This document shows, in pieces, positions 54,444-63,370 of a DNA stretch of 64,000 nucleotides. The stretch comes from Pseudoalteromonas sp. Scap06. Lineage in GTDB: Bacteria; Pseudomonadota; Gammaproteobacteria; Enterobacterales; Alteromonadaceae. How positions within the stretch are numbered: position 1 is the stretch's first letter; every line of letters starts with the position of its first letter. The translations under genes and the position numbers were made by a program. The stretch covers positions 2,596,501 through 2,660,500 of the forward strand of contig NZ_CP041330.1 of NCBI RefSeq assembly GCF_013394165.1. Direction: 5' to 3'. The notes under the pieces were generated by a model, which had not been told where the DNA came from, ran no database searches, and worked only from the letters and a program-made list of their open reading frames with translations.

Positions 54444-55163
54444 ATGAAATACACCCCGCCATTACAATCTGCTACGTTATTAAAACGTTACAAACGCTTT
54501 TTAGCTGATTTAGAGCTCAGTGATGGCAGCACTTTTACCGCTCACTGTGCTAATACGGGGAAAATGACGGGCTGTGCAGACTCTGGTTTTAATGCCTTTT
54601 ATTCCACCAGCAGTAACACCAAACGAAAGTACCCACAGTCATTAGAGCTGACGCAAAATAACTTATCACAGCTTATTTGTGTAAACACAGCCGTTGCTAA
54701 TAAAGTAGTAGAAGAAGCGATTAACGCTGAAGTGATTAAAGAGCTGACAGGCTATCAACAAGTCCAAAGTGAAGTGAAGTATGGCAGTGAAAACAGCCGC
54801 ATCGACTTTTTACTTACCCACAGCAGTAAAGCCAATTGCTATGTTGAAGTTAAATCAGTGACTCTCCTAAGTGAAGAGCATCCACAAAGCGGCCAAGGTT
54901 ACTTCCCTGATGCGCAAACAGTTCGTGGGCAAAAGCATATTCGTGAATTAATCGAAATGGTAAAACAAGGGCATCGTGCGGTATTACTATTTTCGGTGCT
55001 ACATCAAGGGATCACACAAGTGAGTGCGGCGGCACATATAGATTCAACCTATGCACAATTACTAAGCGAAGCGATTGAGCAAGGCGTAGAAATATTAGCT
55101 TATAAAGCCCATATTTCTGCTAGTGAAGTAACTTTAGTTGAGAAAGTGGCGTTTGTTGAGTAA
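54444..55163 (+). CDS. sfsA: Sugar fermentation stimulation protein homologue SfsA
   Basis: SfsA is a conserved protein with a nuclease-like (PD-(D/E)XK) fold that may bind DNA; its role in sugar metabolism is not well defined. The 239-residue sequence has the family segments [30 protein letters not shown] and [10 protein letters not shown]. It lies upstream of dksA, as in E. coli. The gap of 280 bp to dksA holds an AT-rich hairpin (AAGTAGTA/TACTACTT, 55298-55317) and a short hairpin (TAATGC/GCATTA, 55405-55420) in the probable dksA leader. Confidence 0.94.
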   Translation: MKYTPPLQSATLLKRYKRFLADLELSDGSTFTAHCANTGKMTGCADSGFNAFYSTSSNTKRKYPQSLELTQNNLSQLICVNTAVANKVVEEAINAEVIKELTGYQQVQSEVKYGSENSRIDFLLTHSSKANCYVEVKSVTLLSEEHPQSGQGYFPDAQTVRGQKHIRELIEMVKQGHRAVLLFSVLHQGITQVSAAAHIDSTYAQLLSEAIEQGVEILAYKAHISASEVTLVEKVAFVE

Positions 55164-55443
55164 AAGCGCGCATTTAAACGTTGGTATTGCGCTACGCCAA
55201 AAAAATACTTAGTCAAAAAGTAAAAATAAGTTGTTTTTATTATTATTGCCCATATAACTACGCCAGTTTATAAACCAATACTGTGATAAGAAAGTATAAG
55301 TAGTACTTTTACTACTTTTATATCACCAAACAGGGTTAAGCTAATTCGATTATTTAAAAATAAATTTGCCTAGGGTATGAGTTTCTGTTATTTATACCGC
55401 CGGCTAATGCTGAGGCATTAAATTAAGGATTTAGGAGAGAGTT

Positions 55444-55887
55444 ATGCCAGACCAAAAAAGACATGGTTTATTGGCTCAAGCCGGTTTAGAACCATACCAA
55501 GAAAAACCGGGTGAAGAGTACATGAATGATGCACAACGTGCTCATTTTAAAACAATTTTAGAAACTTGGCGTAATGATTTACGTAACGAAGTTGATCGTA
55601 CCAAATCACACATGCAAGACGAAGCAGCAAACTTTCCTGATCCCGTTGACCGCGCAGCACAAGAAGAAGAGTTCTCATTAGAGCTTCGTACTCGTGACCG
55701 CGAACGTAAGTTAATTAAAAAAATTGAAAAAACAATTATATTAATTAAAGAAGACGAATTTGGCTTTTGTGAGTCTTGTGGCATTGAAATTGGCATTCGT
55801 CGCTTAGAAGCGCGCCCTACTGCTGATTTATGTGTAGACTGTAAAACACTTGCTGAAATCAAAGAAAAGCAATCTGGACGCGGCTAA
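55444..55887 (+). CDS. dksA: RNA polymerase-binding transcription factor DksA
   Basis: DksA binds the RNA polymerase secondary channel and acts with ppGpp in the stringent response. The 147-residue protein has the coiled coil with the tip motif D66-P-V-D69-R-A71, and a four-cysteine zinc finger (C109, C112, C130, C133 in CESC and CVDC). All key residues are present. It is followed by gluQ after 12 bp, the E. coli arrangement. A strong GGAGAGAG ribosome-binding site precedes the ATG. Confidence 0.97.
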   Translation: MPDQKRHGLLAQAGLEPYQEKPGEEYMNDAQRAHFKTILETWRNDLRNEVDRTKSHMQDEAANFPDPVDRAAQEEEFSLELRTRDRERKLIKKIEKTIILIKEDEFGFCESCGIEIGIRRLEARPTADLCVDCKTLAEIKEKQSGRG

Positions 55888-55899
55888 TTAAGTATAGCC

Positions 55900-56796
55900 A
55901 TGTCTTCTACAGCCGTTACTGCGCAAGTATCTAACTATCGCGGCCGATTTGCACCGTCCCCTTCCGGACCGTTACATTTTGGCTCACTTGTGGCGGCTGT
56001 AGGTAGCTATCTAGATGCAAAAGCGAACCAAGGAAAGTGGTTAGTTCGCATTGAAGATATAGACACCACTCGCGTTGTAAAAGGCGCCGCCACCGATATC
56101 CTAAATACCTTAGACGCCTATAACCTCAATTGGGATGAAAACGTTGTGTACCAAACACAGCGTCTTACTATTTATCAAGATGCCGTTCACGCTCTGTCAC
56201 AACAACAGCTTGTTTATGCCTGCCAGTGCTCTCGTAAGCAAATAAAAGCCCTCGGCGGCATTTATCAAGGGCAATGTAAACACAGCCAACTAAGTGAACA
56301 AGGTCATGCCCTACGTTTAACTCAATGCTATGCAACCGTTGATTATAAAGACCTTATTCAAGGGCATATTGACGTGGACCCAGCTCTCGCTCATGAAGAT
56401 TACATAATCAAACGCAGCGATGGTTTATTTGCCTATCAACTGGTGGTGGTTATTGATGACATTGAGCAGGGGATTAATCGTATTGTGCGAGGCGCTGATT
56501 TAATTGAACCGACTGCGCGTCAAATTAGCTTATTTAAACAGCTAAATTGCCCTATTCCAGAGTTTGCTCATTTGCCTTTGGCTGTAGCAAAACCAGGGTT
56601 TAAACTGTCTAAGCAAAATTACGCCCCTGCAATTTGCAAACAAAATCCAAAGCCCACTTTAATAGCTGTATTCGAATTTTTAGGCTTGCCAATACATGAG
56701 CAACTAATGGATTTAAACACAGAACAATTACTCGCTTGGGGCGTGGCGCATTTTAACTTAAGCCTTGTTCCTGCTAAGCGCGAAATACAGATTTAA
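55900..56796 (+). CDS. gluQ: Glutamyl-Q tRNA(Asp) synthetase GluQRS
   Basis: GluQRS attaches glutamate to queuosine at position 34 of tRNA-Asp. The 298-residue protein is a GluRS catalytic-domain paralogue lacking the anticodon domain. It has RFAPSPSGPLHFGSLVAA (HIGH-equivalent), a cysteine-rich zinc site (CQCSRKQ...GQCKH) and the KLSKQN motif. It lies 12 bp after dksA, so expression is probably coupled to it. Confidence 0.95.
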   Translation: MSSTAVTAQVSNYRGRFAPSPSGPLHFGSLVAAVGSYLDAKANQGKWLVRIEDIDTTRVVKGAATDILNTLDAYNLNWDENVVYQTQRLTIYQDAVHALSQQQLVYACQCSRKQIKALGGIYQGQCKHSQLSEQGHALRLTQCYATVDYKDLIQGHIDVDPALAHEDYIIKRSDGLFAYQLVVVIDDIEQGINRIVRGADLIEPTARQISLFKQLNCPIPEFAHLPLAVAKPGFKLSKQNYAPAICKQNPKPTLIAVFEFLGLPIHEQLMDLNTEQLLAWGVAHFNLSLVPAKREIQI

Positions 56797-57002
56797 CCTC
56801 CCATTACGTATTACGTGTGATTAATTCAAATAAAATCGTTAAAAATGGCTTAATTTCAGTGCTGCAACTTAATTTTTTTACCTTGCTGGTATATGATAGC
56901 CGCCTAAATATATGCTAATTACATTAAACGGTAAGAATCACGCTTTAAGCGAATACTTGCTGTGATTTTGATTGCAATGGCGAGCAAATCAACCGCTTCT
57001 CT

Positions 57003-57007
57003 AGGAG
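57003..57007 (+). promoter_or_regulatory. Shine-Dalgarno sequence deciding the pcnB start
   Basis: AGGAG at 57003-57007 lies seven bases before the ATT at 57015. The first usual start in frame (GTG at 57102) has no comparable site. This supports initiation at ATT. Confidence 0.7.
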
Positions 57008-57014
57008 ACAGACT

Positions 57015-58400
57015 ATTATTTCCAAGCTTTTTCAATTTTGTCGACAAATTATCGGCCCAAGTGCCAATAACGAAAATGTCGCAATCAGCAGTGAGCCGTT
57101 AGTGATCCCTAGAGGTGAGCATGGTATTTCTCGCAAACAATTTAGCCCAAATGCAATCAAAGTACTCTACCGCCTAAAAGATGGTGGCTATGATGCTTAC
57201 TTAGTTGGTGGTTGCATTCGCGATGTATTGTTAGGCCAACAACCTAAAGATTTTGATGTTGTAACCAATGCTACCCCTGAGCAAGTAAAAAAACTGTTTC
57301 GTAACTGTCGCTTAATTGGTCGCCGCTTTCGTTTGGCGCACATTGTTTTTGGCCGTGAGATTATTGAAGTGGCCACAATGCGCGGCCATCACGAAGCACA
57401 AGAAGATAAAAATCAAATTAGCCAGTCAAGTGAACATGGGCAACTTCTTCGCGATAACGTATTTGGTAGCATTGAAGAAGATGCAGAACGCCGTGATTTT
57501 TCAATCAACGCTTTATACTACTCGATTAATGATTTTTGTGTTTACGATTACGCAAATGGCTTAGCCGCTATCAAAGCAAAACAAATAGAATTAATTGGCG
57601 ATCCTGAAACACGCTACCGTGAAGATCCGGTACGTATGCTTCGCGCAGTGCGCTTTGCCACCAAGTTAGATATGCAAATAGCGCCAGCAAGCGAAAAGCC
57701 GATTACCGAATTAGCGAGCTTGCTTGATAATATTCCGCCAGCGCGTTTATTTGAAGAAATACTCAAGCTATTTTTAAACGGCAAAGCACAGCAAAACTTT
57801 ATAATGCTGCGTCAGTACGGTTTATTTAAGTCGTTATTTCCTGAGCTAGACCGTATTTTAAATAAAAACCCTGGCGGACTTGAAGAAACCTTCATAAAGC
57901 AGATGTTTGCAAACACTGATATCCGTATTAATGCAGATAAAAAAGTCACTCCTGCATTCGTATTTGCAGCATTACTGTGGTTCCCGCTGATTGAGCGTAC
58001 TGAAAAAATTAGACGCCAAGAGCAACTATCAGAATACGATGCATTTGCTCAAGCAATTAATAAAGTACTGAGTGAGAATGCCCAACATATTGCCGTACCA
58101 AAACGCTTTACTTTAGGTGCCCGTGATATTTGGCATATTCAACAACGCTTAGATAAACGTGCTGGCCAGCGTGCCTATCGTTTAACACAGCAGCCGCGCT
58201 TTAAAGCCGCTTATGATTTTTTACTATTGCGTGTTGATGCTGGTGAAACTGAGCATACAGAGCTGGCACAGTGGTGGACACAGTACTTAGGTCAAGATAT
58301 TAATGGCCAAAAAGAAATGGTACGAGAGCTTGGTCATCAAGGTGGCCCAAAGCCACGCAAGCGACCTCGTCGTCGTACTACTAAAAAGCCAGCTGAGTAA
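57015..58400 (+). CDS. pcnB: Poly(A) polymerase I PcnB, predicted ATT start
   Basis: PcnB adds poly(A) tails that target RNA for decay. The nucleotidyltransferase signature YLVGGCIRDVLLGQQPKDFDVVTNATPEQV and RRDFSINALYY are present, and the C-terminus is Arg/Lys-rich (PRKRPRRRTTKK), as expected. I place the start at ATT 57015 (461 residues): the frame is open from 56949, the 29 codons before the GTG at 57102 encode SKLFQFCRQI..., matching the N-terminus of E. coli PcnB (TRVANFCRKV), and AGGAG lies seven bases upstream. E. coli pcnB is known to use AUU. folK follows after 3 bp. Confidence 0.9.
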   Translation: MISKLFQFCRQIIGPSANNENVAISSEPLVIPRGEHGISRKQFSPNAIKVLYRLKDGGYDAYLVGGCIRDVLLGQQPKDFDVVTNATPEQVKKLFRNCRLIGRRFRLAHIVFGREIIEVATMRGHHEAQEDKNQISQSSEHGQLLRDNVFGSIEEDAERRDFSINALYYSINDFCVYDYANGLAAIKAKQIELIGDPETRYREDPVRMLRAVRFATKLDMQIAPASEKPITELASLLDNIPPARLFEEILKLFLNGKAQQNFIMLRQYGLFKSLFPELDRILNKNPGGLEETFIKQMFANTDIRINADKKVTPAFVFAALLWFPLIERTEKIRRQEQLSEYDAFAQAINKVLSENAQHIAVPKRFTLGARDIWHIQQRLDKRAGQRAYRLTQQPRFKAAYDFLLLRVDAGETEHTELAQWWTQYLGQDINGQKEMVRELGHQGGPKPRKRPRRRTTKKPAE

Positions 58401-58403
58401 ATA

Positions 58404-58889
58404 ATGTTACGTGTCTATTTGGGGTTAGGTGCAAACCTTAACAGCCCTAAAAAACAACTTGATAACGCTGTTATTGCACTTAAAAGCTTGCCAAACAGCG
58501 AACTTATAGCCTGCTCGCATTATTATGCGAGCAAGCCTATGGGACCACAAGATCAACCTGATTATGTGAATGCAGTCGCCTGTATCAACACTTCACTTGA
58601 GCCAGAGCAACTACTCGATTTAACCCAAGCCATAGAACTGGAACATGGGCGAGTCAGAAAGGCTGAGCGCTGGGGCGCACGCACATTGGATATTGATATT
58701 TTATTATTTGGTGAACACATTTTAAATACCGATCGTTTAACCGTGCCTCATTACGGATTAACTGAGCGAGAATTTGTTGTTTACCCACTGCAAGAAATTG
58801 CACCGGAACTGATTTTACCTAGCGGCGCATCTATCAAACAGATAGCAAATACCCTACCGCTTAACGACTTACAACAATTACCACGGTAA
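58404..58889 (+). CDS. folK: 6-hydroxymethyl-dihydropterin pyrophosphokinase FolK
   Basis: FolK transfers pyrophosphate from ATP to the pterin in folate synthesis. The 161-residue sequence has the family motifs YLGLGANLNSPKKQLD, YASKPMGPQDQPDYVNAV and RWGARTLDIDILLF. It starts 3 bp after the pcnB stop and is followed by panB after 30 bp. PanB uses a folate cofactor, so the clustering makes metabolic sense. Confidence 0.96.
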   Translation: MLRVYLGLGANLNSPKKQLDNAVIALKSLPNSELIACSHYYASKPMGPQDQPDYVNAVACINTSLEPEQLLDLTQAIELEHGRVRKAERWGARTLDIDILLFGEHILNTDRLTVPHYGLTEREFVVYPLQEIAPELILPSGASIKQIANTLPLNDLQQLPR

Positions 58890-58919
58890 TTAATTAAGGC
58901 CATTGTCTGCGAGAATATT

Positions 58920-59714
58920 ATGTCTAAAATAACCGTTTCAACTTTGAATAAAATGAAGGCTGAAAGTAATAAAATCACTGCGTTAACAGCTTACGATGCT
59001 AGTTTTGCTAAGTTATTTCATGATAACGGCGTTGATGTTGTTTTAGTTGGTGATTCTTTGGGTATGGTATTACAAGGTGGCGATGATACCTTAGCGGTTA
59101 CAAACCAAGAAATTGCCTACCATACTCGCTGTGTGCGCGCAGGAAGCCGTGATTTATTTGTTATTGCTGATTTACCGTTTATGACCTACGCAACCCCAAA
59201 TGATGCGTGTAAAAATGCTGCAGAACTGATGCGCGCGGGTGCTAATATGGTCAAACTTGAAGGCGGTGAATGGCTACATGACAGCATTAAATCACTAACC
59301 CAACAAGGTATTCCAGTGTGTGGCCATTTGGGTCTTACACCGCAATCTGTGCATGTATTCGGTGGTTTTAAAATCCAGGGCCGTGAAGAAGCGCAAGCGC
59401 AAAAAATTATTGCCGATGCAAAAGCATTAGAAGCCGCAGGTGCTCAACTACTGGTGCTTGAATGTATTCCAAGTGCCTTAGCAAAACGCGTTACAGAGTC
59501 ATTGAGCATCCCTACAATCGGGATTGGTGCGGGTAATGCAACCGATGGTCAAATTTTGGTTATGCACGACTTGGTGGGCATTTCTGCAGGTTATATTCCT
59601 AAATTTTCAAAAAACTTTTTACTCGAAACAGGCAATATGCCTGCTGCAGTTAAAAAGTATTGTAACGATGTCAAAAGCGGCGTATTCCCAAGCGCTGAAC
59701 ACGAGTTTAAATAA
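58920..59714 (+). CDS. panB: 3-methyl-2-oxobutanoate hydroxymethyltransferase PanB
   Basis: PanB makes ketopantoate from ketoisovalerate and 5,10-methylene-tetrahydrofolate. The 264-residue TIM-barrel protein has [36 protein letters not shown] and the catalytic region [25 protein letters not shown]. It overlaps panC by one base (TAATG), indicating coupled translation. Confidence 0.97.
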   Translation: MSKITVSTLNKMKAESNKITALTAYDASFAKLFHDNGVDVVLVGDSLGMVLQGGDDTLAVTNQEIAYHTRCVRAGSRDLFVIADLPFMTYATPNDACKNAAELMRAGANMVKLEGGEWLHDSIKSLTQQGIPVCGHLGLTPQSVHVFGGFKIQGREEAQAQKIIADAKALEAAGAQLLVLECIPSALAKRVTESLSIPTIGIGAGNATDGQILVMHDLVGISAGYIPKFSKNFLLETGNMPAAVKKYCNDVKSGVFPSAEHEFK

Positions 59715-60562
59715 TGCAGTCAATCACTGAAATAAAATCATTACGCAGTCAAATTAGAACCTGGCGCCAAGCCGGTTTAAGCGTGGCATTTGTTCCTACT
59801 ATGGGCAACTTACACCGTGGTCATTTTTCACTGGTAGAAAAAGCTAAAACACTGGCCGATAAAGTGGTCGTGAGCATTTTTGTTAACCCAATGCAATTTG
59901 GTGCTAACGAAGATTTAGACAGTTATCCGCGTACTCTAGATGCTGATAAGCAAGGGTTAGCTGATCTTGAAACAGACATTTTGTTTATCCCCAGTGTTGA
60001 GACTATTTACCCTAATGGTTTAGGCGCGCAAAGCTTTGTTGATGTGCCTGGTATTTCAATGGGATATTGTGGTGGTTCACGCCCAGGCCACTTTAAAGGC
60101 GTAGCGACTGTTGTTACTAAGCTATTTAATTTAGTACAGCCTGATTATGCTTGTTTTGGTGAAAAAGATTTTCAGCAGCTACAAGTTGTTAAAACCATGG
60201 CTACTGACTTATCAATACCAGTAGAAATTATTGGTGTACCTACCATGCGTGAAGTTAGCGGCCTTGCCATGAGCTCGCGTAATGGGTACTTATCAAGTGA
60301 TGAAAAACAAACCGCTCCTGCTTTATTTAATACCTTAAAGCATTGTGCGCAGCAAATAAAAAGCGGTAATAAAGACTTTGCTACATTGGAAAGTGAAGCA
60401 AAGAACGCATTAGAAAACGCAGGCCTAAAACCAGATTATTTTTCGATAGCTCAACGAGATACATTAAAAGCTGCTACACTCGAAGATACACGATTTGTAA
60501 TTTTAGCTGCCGCCTTTTTAGGTAGTGTTAGATTAATCGACAATATTCAGGTTGAAGTTTAA
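59714..60562 (+). CDS. panC: Pantothenate synthetase PanC
   Basis: PanC joins pantoate and beta-alanine with ATP to give pantothenate. The 282-residue sequence has the HIGH-type motif [35 protein letters not shown] and the SSRNGYLS (KMSKS-like) segment. panD, which supplies beta-alanine, is not in the window. Confidence 0.97.
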   Translation: MQSITEIKSLRSQIRTWRQAGLSVAFVPTMGNLHRGHFSLVEKAKTLADKVVVSIFVNPMQFGANEDLDSYPRTLDADKQGLADLETDILFIPSVETIYPNGLGAQSFVDVPGISMGYCGGSRPGHFKGVATVVTKLFNLVQPDYACFGEKDFQQLQVVKTMATDLSIPVEIIGVPTMREVSGLAMSSRNGYLSSDEKQTAPALFNTLKHCAQQIKSGNKDFATLESEAKNALENAGLKPDYFSIAQRDTLKAATLEDTRFVILAAAFLGSVRLIDNIQVEV

Positions 60563-60592
60563 TACTGGTGTGGCCTCATTTTAAGGATAAGC

Positions 60593-60835
60593 ATGAAAAC
60601 TTTTTTTAAAACTAGCCTCGTGGCTTTTTCGTTTGCAGTTATTGCTGGCTGCCAGAGCCAGCCGGGTAATCCAGCACTTAATCAGTGTGCTCAACAAAGT
60701 TATCAATGTGAAACCAGCTGCGAACAGCAAACAACCACCGATAGTCTTAAATCGCAGGTTTGTTCATCAAAATGTATTGAGGCTTACAATCAATGCAAAG
60801 TACAAGCTGAAAACTTAGGTAAAGCAACAAACTAA
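60593..60835 (+). CDS. Small cysteine-rich lipoprotein
   Basis: This 80-residue protein has a lipoprotein signal (lipobox IAGC, Cys20). The mature part has six further cysteines in pairs (NQC, YQC, TSC, QVC, SKC, NQC) with a spacing that suggests an alpha-helical hairpin held by disulphides. I do not recognise the family. It follows panC after 30 bp and ends at a strong terminator. No metabolic link to pantothenate is evident. Confidence 0.7.
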   Translation: MKTFFKTSLVAFSFAVIAGCQSQPGNPALNQCAQQSYQCETSCEQQTTTDSLKSQVCSSKCIEAYNQCKVQAENLGKATN

Positions 60836-60852
60836 ATAATCTTAAGTAAAAC

Positions 60853-60880
60853 AAAAAAACCGCTCAATGAGCGGTTTTTT
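60853..60880. terminator. Bidirectional terminator
   Basis: AAAAAACCGCTC and GAGCGGTTTTTT pair around AAT between the cysteine-rich lipoprotein gene and the convergent pstS. Confidence 0.9.
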
Positions 60881-60898
60881 ATTATTTGCTTTGGCTGC

Positions 60899-61867
60899 TT
60901 ATTTCAAGCCTAACTTTTTAAGCTCTAGTTCAACTAACTTTGCAGAAAGTGGTACATAGCCATCCTTTTCTACAATTTTTTGACCGTCTTGAGAAAGTAC
61001 CATCTTTAAGAACTCAGCTTCAACTGGCCCAAGTGGCTTATTTGGGTGTTTATTTACATAAACATATAAAAAACGTGATAGTGGGTATTTACCTTGTGCT
61101 ACGTTTTCAAGCGTGGCATCAACAAAGTTAGTGCCTTTTTTAGATAACGGAACAGTACGCACACCCGATGTTTTATAACCAATGCCAGAGTAACCAATCG
61201 CATTTAATGACGCTGAAATTGACTGTACAACAGAAGCCGAACCCGGTTGCTCGTTCACGTTATTACGGAAATCACCTTTACATAGCGCTTTCTTTTTAAA
61301 GTAACCGTAAGTACCTGATACTGAGTTACGTCCGTATAATTGCACGTCTTTTGCAGCCCAATCACCTTCTAGACCAACATCACTCCAGCGATTTACTTGC
61401 TCTGATGCACCACATTTACGAGTTGATGAGAAAATAGCATCGATTTGGTCAATGCGTAGTCCTTCGATTGGGTTATCTTTGTGTACAAATACTGCCAACG
61501 CATCAATTGCTACTCGCACTTGTGTTGGTTTGTAGCCATGACGCTTTTCAAATGCTTCAATCTCTTTTGACTTCATTGCACGGCTCATTGGACCTAAGTT
61601 AGCCGTACCTTCAGTTAGTGCTGGTGGCGCAGTAGACGAACCTGCCGCTTGAATTTGAATATTTACATTTGGGTAAATACGCTTATATTCTTCAGCCCAA
61701 AAGGTCATCATGTTGGCTAATGTGTCAGACCCTACTGATGAAAAGTTACCTGATACACCGCTAATTTTTTGATACTCAGGAATACCGTCTTCTAATGCAA
61801 CCGCTTGTGCAGATACAAATGTTGTAACAGCCACACCCATTGCGGCAACTAAGTTTTTAAATTTCAT
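60899..61867 (-). CDS. pstS: Phosphate-binding protein PstS
   Basis: PstS is the periplasmic phosphate receptor of the high-affinity Pst ABC transporter. From the ATG at 61867 (GGAG upstream) the 322-residue protein has a signal peptide ([18 protein letters not shown]) and the PBP-like fold with the phosphate-loop segments [26 protein letters not shown] and [11 protein letters not shown]. It lies directly downstream of phoR, and four Pho-box repeats precede it. pstC, pstA and pstB are not adjacent, so this may be a stand-alone or second PstS. Confidence 0.92.
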   Translation of the reverse strand: MKFKNLVAAMGVAVTTFVSAQAVALEDGIPEYQKISGVSGNFSSVGSDTLANMMTFWAEEYKRIYPNVNIQIQAAGSSTAPPALTEGTANLGPMSRAMKSKEIEAFEKRHGYKPTQVRVAIDALAVFVHKDNPIEGLRIDQIDAIFSSTRKCGASEQVNRWSDVGLEGDWAAKDVQLYGRNSVSGTYGYFKKKALCKGDFRNNVNEQPGSASVVQSISASLNAIGYSGIGYKTSGVRTVPLSKKGTNFVDATLENVAQGKYPLSRFLYVYVNKHPNKPLGPVEAEFLKMVLSQDGQKIVEKDGYVPLSAKLVELELKKLGLK

Positions 61868-61923
61868 TTTGGGGTTCTCCAATTTGTTCGTCCCATTTCC
61901 TAACTGCGGTTCACTCTAAAGTG

Positions 61924-61967
61924 AGTACATGACAATGGTGTGACTCTTAAATGACACTTTTATGACT
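61924..61967 (-). promoter_or_regulatory. PhoB binding region (four 11-bp Pho-box repeats)
   Basis: On the minus strand four consecutive 11-mers read AGTCATAAAAG, TGTCATTTAAG, AGTCACACCAT and TGTCATGTACT, each beginning (A/T)GTCA. This is the direct-repeat pattern of two adjacent Pho boxes. They end 56 bp before the pstS ATG. The first repeat and part of the second lie inside the last codons and stop of phoR. Confidence 0.85.
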
Positions 61968-63293
61968 ACCTATATTGCTTGCTACTAATGGCGAAATAAC
62001 GATAAGTCTATCGCTTGAAAACGCGAAAGAAAAACAAGAACCTTTACCCAGCTCGCTGTGAATTTTTAATTGACTACCATGGCGAGTAAGCACATGCTTG
62101 GTAATAGCTAAGCCTAAGCCTGAGCCACCTGTGGTACGGCTTCTGGCTTTATCTACTCGATAAAAACGCTCAGTTAACCGGTTAATATGCTCAGGTGCAA
62201 TACCATCACCATTATCGGTCACACTAAAACATGCTTGTTCATTGTTGCGCTGCCAAAGTACCTCAATTTTACCGCCTGGTTTAGTATAATGAATGGCATT
62301 AAATACTAAATTTGAAAAGGCACTTCTAAGTTCATCCTCAGCACCGGTAATATCAAGCGATGCATCAATCTTAAAAATAAGTTGATGGCCTTTGTCTTGA
62401 TTGATAGATTGCGCTTCTGTTTCAATTAAGTTTAATAATCGTGGCACATTCACCGCTTTGTCATTACTGTGTTGCTTTCCCCCTTCGATGCGCGATAACG
62501 ACAACAGCTGATTCACCAAGCTATCCATACGCTTACATTGCTCTAGCATAGTAGTTTGTGCTTTATTCCACATTGCAGGCGGGGGAAGTGAATCACTATC
62601 GAGCATTTCAAGGTAGCCGGTAACAACAGTTAAAGGGGTTCTGAGCTCATGAGAGACGTTTGCTACAAAGTCTTTACGCATCTGCTCAAGTTGCTTTAAG
62701 CGAGTAACATCGCGTACCACTACCAACAACTGTGTATTGGCATAGGGCATAACCCTAAATTCAAGAACTTGCTCAACACTGTGGCCACTTTCAAGCTCCA
62801 GAGCATCGCTAAACTCTTTACGACGCATATATTTAGCAAATTTAGGATCGCGAATTAAGTTATCTAAACGCTGACCATGATCAACCGGCCACTGTAACCC
62901 TAACACTTTGAGTGCAAGTTGATTACACCACACAATTGATAAGTCGTTTTGTAGCACAACAACGGCATCGGGTACGGCCTCAGCGCCGTCACGAAAACGC
63001 CGTATTAGCTCTGCCAGCTCATTACGTTTTTTACGATTGCGGTGTTGCAGCTGGTAAATACCTTCAAATACTTGCTCCCACGACCCTTCCCCTTCAGGCG
63101 GGTTAAAACTGCGTTGATCATGCAGCCAGTCACTTAAGCGATAAAGCTGATGGTAATGCCACATAAGTAGCGAAAAAGCGCCCAAAAACAACATCAAAAA
63201 TGGGGCACCAATGAGCACCCCAATTAAAAGCAAAGGTATAAAATAGACAAACAGCCGTTTAGTTAACGCCTGCTTGTTAATAACTCGATACAT
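61947..63293 (-). CDS. phoR: Phosphate regulon sensor histidine kinase PhoR
   Basis: PhoR controls PhoB according to phosphate supply through the Pst transporter. The 448-residue protein has the PhoR layout: two close N-terminal hydrophobic segments (about 14-45) without a large periplasmic domain, a charged linker, a PAS domain (about 100-200), HisKA with His215 (NVSHELRTPLTV) and an HATPase domain (GGSGLGLAIT). It lies between phoB and pstS on the same strand. Its 3' end contains part of the pstS Pho box. Confidence 0.95.
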   Translation of the reverse strand: MYRVINKQALTKRLFVYFIPLLLIGVLIGAPFLMLFLGAFSLLMWHYHQLYRLSDWLHDQRSFNPPEGEGSWEQVFEGIYQLQHRNRKKRNELAELIRRFRDGAEAVPDAVVVLQNDLSIVWCNQLALKVLGLQWPVDHGQRLDNLIRDPKFAKYMRRKEFSDALELESGHSVEQVLEFRVMPYANTQLLVVVRDVTRLKQLEQMRKDFVANVSHELRTPLTVVTGYLEMLDSDSLPPPAMWNKAQTTMLEQCKRMDSLVNQLLSLSRIEGGKQHSNDKAVNVPRLLNLIETEAQSINQDKGHQLIFKIDASLDITGAEDELRSAFSNLVFNAIHYTKPGGKIEVLWQRNNEQACFSVTDNGDGIAPEHINRLTERFYRVDKARSRTTGGSGLGLAITKHVLTRHGSQLKIHSELGKGSCFSFAFSSDRLIVISPLVASNIGSHKSVI

Positions 63294-63370
63294 ACACGCT
63301 CTTTACCTTATAAACACTAGCAGATGATTTGACTGTGCTAGGTTAATAGATTGTGACTTACGAAGTAAAC

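Noticed and set aside
57102..57104. GTG as the start of pcnB
   Set aside because: It has no Shine-Dalgarno sequence and cuts off 29 codons that match the PcnB N-terminus; ATT at 57015 with AGGAG is better supported.
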